Source: Pocillopora verrucosa (Eukaryota > Cnidaria > Anthozoa > Scleractinia > Pocilloporidae). Taken from it: DNA of 64,000 bases. Shown here in pieces: positions 55,906 to 64,000 of this stretch (its first letter is position 1; each line of letters opens with the position of its first letter). The notes beneath the pieces were generated by a model, which did no database searches, was not told where the DNA came from, and worked only from the letters and a program-made list of their open reading frames with translations. The position numbers and the translations under genes are program-made. Location: positions 28,618,092 to 28,682,091 of the forward strand of contig NC_089314.1 in assembly GCF_036669915.1 (NCBI RefSeq). The letters are read 5' to 3'.

Positions 55906-57834
55906 TTTATCACAAAGCACTCAGCATTAAATTTATACCCGCAGTGTAACTCAAACCTTTTTCAGGGCGTAAAGTCAGTGAAAGACTCCGATTATTTTTT
56001 CCTCTTCTAGACCTTGTTTTTGTTTTCTGGTTCTGTTCACTAAGTGAATAAATCGCAAGCAAACGTAGAATATGTTTACCTTTCATTTCGAACTGTTTAA
56101 ATCAAACAAACCTGTTTAGTTAATTATGTTACTTACTAGAATTGCATAAAAGTTTAATTCAATCTCAAGAATCTCGATTTTAGTTGTACTTTTTCCGAAA
56201 AAAAAAGAGAAAAAGTAAAAAAAGGAAATGGGTGCTATGATCATTTTTGTTTTATTGATATGCAACTGAAAGCTGTCGTGGAAAACAACACAGCCATGCT
56301 TTGTGTACAAAACGTATGAAATATCCTCGTTATTTTTTTGCTATTTTCCCGCCCCATTTATTTTAGGGTTCTACGCAAGCGTATTCTTATAACATTGAGT
56401 AAAGAAATTTAACTTCAACAAAATGCCAATTTGAGGCAAATCTAATACGGTCACTCATAGGACAATTTATTCATTAAAATGAATTTTATACTGATTTATT
56501 ATTCACAAACTTGTCCTGACGAGAAGCTCATTTGGTAAACAAAAAATTTTAGTGATCTCGCATTTCGGCATGTACTGAGAGATAAAAACGACCGCCATCT
56601 TTGCAACCATGTGATTGTCATGTTAGATAATTCTTTATTCATTTTCTGTGCAACTTGACAATAAATAACGATATTTACATGGAACCTAAACCATTCTGTT
56701 TTGTCAGCGCTCTACCGATATCTTTTGTTAAGTGCACAATCAAACAAAGGCGCCAACTTAATTGAATTGAAGTGGAGATATTTTTAACGTCTCAAAATCT
56801 TGAGGACTCGAACGCAGTCACCAAAAACGATTATAGTCTGTGGTTATACTTATTAAACGCATGAAAAATGTGAGTTATAAAACGGTGGTACCGGAAAACT
56901 CTCTGATAAAACTCTCTTCGATAAAAAAAGCTCTCCTCCGTTAGTAAATAAAAGTTATTATTCACATCAATTTATGAGGTTGCTGAGCAAGTCATACAAC
57001 GCGGTCCATTTTTTTATCATAATGCGAACCACCTTTGACAAGAAAACATAATGTCAAAAGGAAATTACAATTTTCTGGTTAATCATGAACGTTGATTAAG
57101 GAAAGGAATCACATTAGCTACCGTATTTTATTCATACGAGAATTTTTTTTAATGCAGAAGAGCGGACAAATAAAAAGCAAGAGAATGGAGCCAGTTGTTA
57201 TACTACGATGCTTAAAACAATAATATTTGCTCATTATAAAGACGTTTGAAATTCTGTTTCTTAAGGTATAACGCTGATGAACGTGTTAAATGTAAGGCAA
57301 TCCAGTTACTTAAAATATAAACCCCGTCATATTAGGAGCTTTAGAAATACAGAAAAGGAAATATTTTTTCAGAAACGCATCCACAACTCTCTTTACCTAT
57401 TTAATGATACAATTCAAGCCAATTCTTCAACATTTTCAGGCAGGAACACATCAGACACATCATAGTTGACTCCTGGAGAAGATGCAACAAATGAGACGAG
57501 GCAACCGTAACAAGAATGAAATGTTTCATCCTATTGGACGAATTAGCTGAGTAAATTAAAGCATCTGCACTGGCCAATGATAAAAGACATTAGAATGAAA
57601 CCTTAGAACGGATTTAACACTTCCGTTGTTTCTCAAACTTGTTCGGACGAGATACCAAGTAAACAAGAAACGTTTTCTTATGTAGAAAAAATTTTTTTCA
57701 CCTACACTCGAAACAGTCTCAAGTGAGGTTAGTATCGTACAGGCGAATATTTCAGTTTAGTTTACATTTTCGTATTTTCTTCAGATTTTATTCCTGAAAA
57801 GCTGATGACACGAACATTTTCTCTTGTTTTGTAG

Positions 57835-57892
57835 TAAAGTTCATTCCTTTCGTTTCGAAAAGTTCATCAGAAGCGTCAAGTTATTTTTGAAG
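57835..57892 (+). other. 5' untranslated exon of CTHRC1-like copy b
   Basis: 58 bases between acceptor GTTTTGTAG and donor TGAAG|GTGAGTGG, matching units 1 and 2. The preceding leader exon ends at 57727 (GTGAG|GTTAGT). The coding exon's acceptor is TTTATCCACAG at 59848. Confidence 0.55.
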
Positions 57893-59865
57893 GTGAGTGG
57901 ATCGCTTTTTAGACAAGAGTTAGGGAACATGGCTGATGCTTTACATCGATTTTGATCTCAAACGTATATCGGTTTGGCACTGGAAAATTCACGACTTACA
58001 GTTAAGCAACCGGGCTCCCGGTTTGTACAGAGAGAGTTTGTTATATTGTAACAAGGTTTTTTAGTGTAGAATATCACAATCAAGCCTTGAAAGTCAGTTT
58101 TTCGTTTTAAAAAAATCTTCATCAAATAAGATAAAATTATCATACGAGCTATCGAATGATTGGGTGCATCTACATGGAAAACCAAAGTACGAAGAATACC
58201 TAAAGATGAATGTCTCTCGAATTGATTGTCACAAAATATGGTACAGCCTAACAACACTTCTGTTGCTGCTGTTTTTCTCCGCTTTCAGGCTTGGAAAATT
58301 TTAGGGAACATAGATAAAAAATATAATACAACTGGCCGACTCGAGAATCTTTATCAATGGCTAAGTTTTGTTAGTATTTCAAAAACCTGTTCTGGCTCGA
58401 TATGTTGCGACGGTTTTTTGTTCTTGGAAACTTTTGTTCTTAAGCTATGAATTGGACAGTAATTGTAACTTTATTTCAGTTCGCAGCGTTTTTCCCCCTA
58501 ATATGTGAATACTTTCAAACAAAGTTGTTAATACAATTTTAAAAATCTGAATAAAACATGTTATTCGAAATTGTATTTCGAGATTACAATTGAGGACCAC
58601 GTGTTACGAGACGATACAATTGTCACAAAATTGGAACTAAATCTATCTTTAAAAAGATAGATTTAGTTCGACGAAACAAACAAACAAAAAACATATCAAA
58701 TATATGGAATAGACATTTAACAATGCAGTAACACTCTCACATCACGAGTGAATAAGTGATAAAAATGTTATTTCCCTTAAAAAATATATATTTTTTTCAA
58801 TAACGGTTTTTCTGAGTATTTTTATTGGAGAAGCGTGCCATAAAATTCTTTTTCACAAAACTTCATTTCAAATAAAGTCTTATTCAACATATACGGTAAA
58901 GTCTCTCTTGAGTGGCCATCCCATTTACAGGAAATAAGGTATATCGCTCAAAGGAAGGTGGTCTGAAAGACTGAGTTGATTGTACTTCCAGAAACGTTCA
59001 CCTTTATTTCGCGATGAAACCGATAAACCTTTCGCATAAACTGAAAAACCCCTTAAACGCTGACAATAAGGACTTCAATTTTGATTTCTCACGTAAAAAG
59101 CTCTTGAACCCGTTTAAATGAGAACAAAACATGATAGATGTTTGCATTGTGTCCCCCGTTGCTTGGAAAATACAGGGGTTATCTAGAAAATACGATTGCT
59201 TAATTATTTTTTAGCCGATTGAAAAAAACATACAACCTTAAATTTGCTTTAACATGAAACTCTTCTTTAAGAACATTTAGCTGATTAATACTTTCCAGAA
59301 CGAGAAGAACCATTTGATTTCTGTTTATTTTGCAATAAAACAAAAAAGTGCGGCTACGAATTTTGAGGAAGTTATGTTATCGACATATCTTAACACAAAA
59401 TGTTCTCCACCTCTTAAATAGTTTCTTAGATCAAAGATGTTTATAAAAATGTTACATTACTCACCAAAAGTGCTAATTCATTGATTTTTAAAAGTATTAT
59501 CGAGGGAATATAAACATTGTATATTCTCTTGTTGTTATACATGGTGCGTATCATGTGCTTTGCCTCAAGGAACGATTAACGATTCCGAGAAAAATATTGT
59601 TTTCTACCAAAACAGAAATGTGGCCTCAAGCCATCACTTCATTTAAAGAAAGATGTCCACTTCTCCAGACAAAACCCATCCAATATACGGAGAAATTCCG
59701 ATAATGCCATTTTTAAAGTGACCTTTGATTTTGGGAGAGAAGGAAGTACAGTAAACTAGCATAAACTCAATGAATTATTTATGATGCGCGTTTCAATCTG
59801 GTCAATAGTTAACTTCCTTTGTAGTCATTGATTTATGTTTATCCACAGCGCATTAGCTTACAATA

Positions 59866-61301
59866 ATGAACGTTTCATCGGCAATCTTGTTAATTTTACT
59901 GATTCTACCGCTGATCACCTTGTGTTCTGGCACCAGTAACAAGAGCAGCAAACCAGCTGACAACAAAGTAAGTCCCGTATGTTTAGAAGTGTTTGGGAAA
60001 CTGAACGAAAAGTGATTAGGAAATACGTCTAGTTCCATTGCATTTCTCTGTGGCGGATTGACTACATCACTGAATGAAGCTTTTCTTTTTTTTTAACAAT
60101 TTCCAGAAAGTCGATTGTCAGACAAATAGTGTGAAATTAAGAAGAGATTGGATTTTTAAAATTATATTTTTCTTGTGGTCGCATGACCTTTTCAGTAGAG
60201 GATTCCACTTAAATATTTGTTTTTTCTGTTTTTCTTCTGCAATTTATATTTTTAATTTTTAACACCGTACTTGTTCATGGTGTTTGCTAATATCTGATAG
60301 AGTGACTACATGTTTGGTTGTTATATTTTTGTTTCCATCACAGTCTCTTTCACAGTGTTATGGCGGACAACCAGGGACAAATGGTTTTCCTGGGATGCAT
60401 GGCATGCCGGGATCTCCTGGGGCACCTGGTCGTGACGGACGTGACGGAACCAAGGGAGATCGGGGCAGTCCGGGAAAGGCTGGGCCCCAAGGACCTCCTG
60501 GCCTTCAAGGAAACAAAGGTTCGAAGGGAGAGCCTGGTGTCCAGGGTCTCACAGGCCAAAAAGGACAGCGAGGGGAGAAAGGCGAGAGTGGAAATGCAGG
60601 GGCGTCTCAGCTTTCCTCGCATATGAACTGGAAAGAATGTACATGGAAGAGAGGAGACAGCAAAGACTCGGGAGTGATCCAAGTAATAGTAACTCAACAG
60701 ATATTGATCTTCGCAATTTTTGTCTCAAGAGGTTACTGACAAAAGCAGCAGCATTTTCTTAAGGAGCAAAGAGTAATTTATCAATGGGTTTGTGACAACT
60801 TTACTTTCAATCATTGAAGATAGTTTTTGAGTTTCAATGTAATTAAGCCTCTCATTTTTGTGGCGAAAGATAAATAGGCACAAGACAACTAATTCTGGAA
60901 TGTTGTAAGTACATTTACTTATCATATATATCTTCTCCGCACAGAACTGCGATTTCATGAAGAAATTCACAGACACTTCCCTTCATGTTTACTTTGCTGG
61001 TAACCTCAGGATTTATAATTGTGACCAGTGCTGTAGCCGTTGGTATTTCACCTTCAATAACGCCGAGTGCAGCTCTCCTGGCCCCATTGACGGCGCGTTT
61101 TACATGCGAACGGGGAAGAACCACGATCTTCATCGTCACCGCCATATTGAAGGTCACTGTAACAACATTTACAAGGGAAAGGTTCGAGTGGGGTTCTGGG
61201 TTGGAAAGTGTGTTACTGGCCAGAAGAGTGCTGACGCGTACACAGGCTGGCATTCAATGTCCCGGATCTTCATTGAAGAGGTGCCAAAGGCACAGCAGTA
61301 A
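59866..61301 (+). CDS. CTHRC1-like secreted collagen-repeat protein, copy b
   Basis: Tandem paralogue of copy a with identical gene structure: coding exons 59866-59967, 60344-60682, 60945-61301, all phase 0, 265 aa, each exon the same length as in copy a. Signal peptide about 1-21, 27 Gly-X-Y triplets at about 42-122, then the CTHRC1 C-terminal domain ([36 protein letters not shown]). Differences from copy a are substitutions only and cluster in the last exon (for example ITGCDN to [14 protein letters not shown] to CVTGQKSA). The collagen domain is nearly unchanged apart from GRD for GCD, GFP for GIP and GLT for GPT. The open frame of every exon suggests both copies are functional. AATAAA lies at 61412-61417. 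Confidence 0.95.
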
Positions 61302-61411
61302 ACACGTCACATGTAAACTGGACTTTTTGAAAAACTTTTAAAAAATTAGTCTTGGAACTTGTAGACGAGTTATTTAGAAGTGCAATATCTGTGAAAGATT
61401 TTAAACTTTAG

Positions 61412-61417
61412 AATAAA
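61412..61417 (+). terminator. Poly(A) signal of CTHRC1-like copy b
   Basis: AATAAA 110 bases after the stop codon, at the same relative place as in copy a. Confidence 0.65.
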
Positions 61418-61442
61418 GTCCGGGAAAGTACTCAAATGTCTG

Positions 61443-61472
<30 letters not shown>
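61443..61472. repeat. TA dinucleotide microsatellite
   Basis: About 14 TA units just downstream of CTHRC1-like copy b, at the place where units 1 and 2 read CTAATATATCAAGG. Confidence 0.9.
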
Positions 61473-61475
<3 letters not shown>

Positions 61476-62285
61476 GGATTCCATTAGTTTCCTCCAAGCA
61501 CGTAACTGGCGGGGCAAATCAAATAGTTCTTACCAGTGTCATAATTGCAGTTAGAGAACAGAGTGCGCCATACGTTGAACTTTGCTCTTGTCCATTTTGT
61601 GCACTACAAATAATTTTACTGGAATAAACTAACCAACCCGTAACAGTACTGCTAACCAAGTCCGTGTGAAAGTAGACATATTCGTATTCTTAAATACAAA
61701 GTAAATGCTTCGGATGAATACAAATTCTTAATGCTTTTCCATCAAAGTTAGACTCGCTGGATGGAATTGGACGGCATGGAATTTTTCTTATCAATTTCCA
61801 GGACGCCTTCACGCTTCAATCTCCAAAAAAAAGTCTGCCATTACCTTTTCAGCGATTTCGGATAAAAAGGGAAAAAATTTGTTCACTATCATTTAAGTAC
61901 AACAAGACAAAGCATTTATTTCGAAAATTACCACCAAATATGGTGACGAGTAACCTAAACAGAGACTCGGTTTGAGACAGGTCTTGCCTTATGCTCGCTT
62001 TGGATATGAAAAGTCGCTTTTCGGTGGAGAATAGGAAAAGTAAACTTTTTCCTGTTCCTCAACAAACGCTGTTTGTAACAGTGGTAGAGATATCAAGAGG
62101 AAAACACATTGGTATAATTTTTTATTAATTTAAGGATTAATTTAAGGGTCTTAAGAGCTGAAGTCGTTATTTGATGCTCTTAGTTTTGACTCATCTCCTC
62201 AAAAATCTGCAGCGTAACAAGCGGGAAAACTAATCTGGGGATCCATAAATTAGCAGCCATCATGATAGTAACCACTGCAGTCTTC

Positions 62286-64000
62286 TCTCGGTGTAAATGT
62301 TTCTAATTATTTGCATCTACTCTTCTGATGCCCTTAGTTGAATTTTGAGTTTATAATAAAACCTTATTAAAGATTGCAAGCTTTTTGAGCCTACTGGCCT
62401 ATAGCCAGAAAAGCCCTATGTCAGGTACGCAGCTAAGAAAGTAACACAAGCTCATGTAAGACCTCGCGAACTGTTCTGGTCGCTATAAAGTTTAGAGGCT
62501 GAGGATCGCTGGCTCTACACTTTAAGCTGACCTCTCTTTCTTTCTTGTGTTTTTGCCTCGAAAAACTTTTTTTCCTCAAGTTTTCCTTTTTTTCTACCAA
62601 ATGCTATGACGAACAAGCCTTTAAATATTACGCGATGGTGCGATTTCCCATCATAGGCCTCAAATTAGACAGCGAACTCACTATTCGGGGAAAATCGGAT
62701 AACTTGTCAAATAGTCGCAGGATTCCGGTAAAGGAAAAGATGATTCGAAATACTTCTTTTAACAAGATTATATTTCTAGGATTTAAAGGGTTAAATCTTG
62801 ATAAACATATGAACTTGAAAGGTAATTTCCCTTTTGTTTCGGTTCTTGCTGTGTCTCTCTTTAAATGACTAAAATGCCCTCTAAATGGATTTTATAATCG
62901 TGACTCAAGAGGCAAGTTGGACCTTGAAAGTACGTGGAAGTTGAAAATGACATGCACTTTGGAGTCGTAATTTACAAGTGACATACATCTTATGTGTGGC
63001 AATAGACGTTCCGAATATTTCCGGAGTTATGCACCATTCAATCCGTCAATCACGCTAAAACAGAGTAAAATAGGTTCGTTACTGAGATTAGAAACAGCGT
63101 CCTATAAAAGTAGTCGTTAAGGAAATGCTGTGATCTGATTGGTACGAGATACAAGCCCCAATGCAGTGATCTGATCGGTGCGAGCTACATGTATACCACT
63201 CGAAACGCTAGCAGAGTTATTTTTTTTATAATTGTATAAAAAAAACATAAGTAATAAATTCTCTTCTTCTCTCTGCTGTATGCGAATTGTTACCTTATTT
63301 TTTTAACCCTTTACAATCCAATGTGGCTGCATATTCTCCATACTGTTCTTTATGTATATCCTGTGATGCTGACGAAAACGATATGTTTGACAATCCAGAC
63401 AATTTCATTTCATTTCGTTTTAAGATCATTTCCTTTACTCTGCTGACCTTAATGTTTGATTCAGGGGTGTACTGTGTGGAGAAATTAGGTGCTAGTAACT
63501 CTTAGGGGTTTGAAGTGTTAAATCTTAGTTAATCTTTTGAACTTGAAAAGTAGTTTTCCTCTTATCTCTGTTATTGCGACGCCTCACTTTTTTAGAATAA
63601 ATTGCTCTTATATTTTGATTTTATATTCCTGTTTAAGAAGCAAGTTGTACCTTCCAAGGCGGCGGATGTTGAAAATGGCATTTTAAAGTCGAAACAGAAA
63701 AAGGAAGATCGAAGGTTTACGTGTAGGTATTGATTAATGAAACAGCCGGGTTTCAAAAGTTCGCGGTCCGAGATTAGGTGTAGGAGTGTTTAAAAGTCGT
63801 AGGTCGTAAATTAGAGTCGGGGAGAGGAAGGATTCTGGGAACGAGGTTCACGAAAATGATATGTGCATGCAAAATAAGATTGTGATACTGACAAGGGAAA
63901 AGAATACCTCAACTGAGTAGTTCAAAATCAGTTGTCAAACTACAGTGTTAGCTTGTGAAAAGGCTTGACAGTCAACGCTGACAGGGCAGTAAGAATCGCA
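62286..64000. other. Gene-free region to the right edge
   Basis: No supported exon. It holds a family B MITE (63303-63521) and a diverged direct duplication (about 62781-62955 and 63508-63683). Otherwise unique-looking sequence. Confidence 0.55.
63303..63521. mobile_element. MITE-like element, family B, copy 5 (inverted)
   Basis: TTAACCCTTTACAATCCAAT to GGGGTTTGAAGTGTTAA. Shares CATATTCTCCATACTGTTCT, GACCTTAATGTTTGATTCAG and GGAGAAATTAGGTGCTAGTA with the inverted copies at 27551 and 29594. Confidence 0.7.

Larger units (their letters stand above)
47590..56006. repeat. Tandem array unit 2 (carries CTHRC1-like copy a)
   Basis: 8.4-kb unit. Relative to unit 3 it has a LINE fragment in gene intron 2, a long TA microsatellite and a poly(T) run, and it lacks about 470 bases (equivalent to about 58050-58530) and about 250 bases (equivalent to about 59033-59281). 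Confidence 0.85.
56007..62285. repeat. Tandem array unit 3 (carries CTHRC1-like copy b)
   Basis: Homology to units 1 and 2 runs from CTAGACCTTG to about 62285 (near GCAGTCTTCTCTC), where it stops. The last 1.7 kb of the full unit are therefore missing on the right. The region after the gene (61430-62285) is more diverged from unit 2 than unit 1 is. Confidence 0.8.

Overview
The window looks like nuclear DNA of an anthozoan cnidarian, probably a stony coral. This is inferred from intron-rich metazoan genes (HNF4, anoctamin-10, ZDHHC3/7, RSPH10B, CTHRC1-like), an AT-rich background, an intronless neuropeptide-type GPCR, and many short TTAACCC-ended MITE-like elements. Nothing prokaryotic (operons, CRISPR, IS elements) is present. 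Most exons are too short to stand out as ORFs, so the gene models were assembled from splice sites, reading phase and family conservation.

Layout. (1) 790-5658, minus: the 5' part of a hepatocyte nuclear factor 4 (HNF4) nuclear receptor; its 3' exons lie beyond the left edge. A TATA box lies just upstream of it. (2) 5735-9900: no gene; one of two 170-base direct repeats lies here, its partner in HNF4 intron 2. (3) 11335-19771, plus: a complete anoctamin-10 (TMEM16K-like) gene, 12 coding exons, 652 aa, with MITEs and a tRNA-derived SINE in its introns. (4) 19772-24383: no gene; two large foldback elements. (5) 24384-25460, minus: single-exon class A GPCR. (6) 28363-33410, minus: a complete ZDHHC3/7-like palmitoyltransferase, 9 exons including micro-exons of 21 and 24 bases that carry most of the DHHC core. 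(7) 33608-39091, plus: a complete RSPH10B-like radial spoke gene, divergent from the ZDHHC gene across about 200 bases; that interval holds a perfect 14-base palindrome with the layout of an RFX X-box. (8) 39092-42496: no gene. (9) 42497-about 62285: a three-unit tandem array. Units 2 and 3 each carry a complete three-coding-exon CTHRC1-like gene with an unusually long collagen domain. Unit 1 keeps the promoter region and two untranslated exons, but one deletion has removed everything from before coding exon 1 to just past the poly(A) signal. (10) 62286-64000: no gene; repeats only.

The genes are unrelated housekeeping, ciliary and signalling genes and do not form one system. The most unusual structure is the CTHRC1-like array: three units with matching non-coding exons, a gene-less unit, a 2.9-kb nearly identical tract shared by units 1 and 2, and a LINE fragment in only one copy. 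Together these record a history of duplication, deletion and probable gene conversion.
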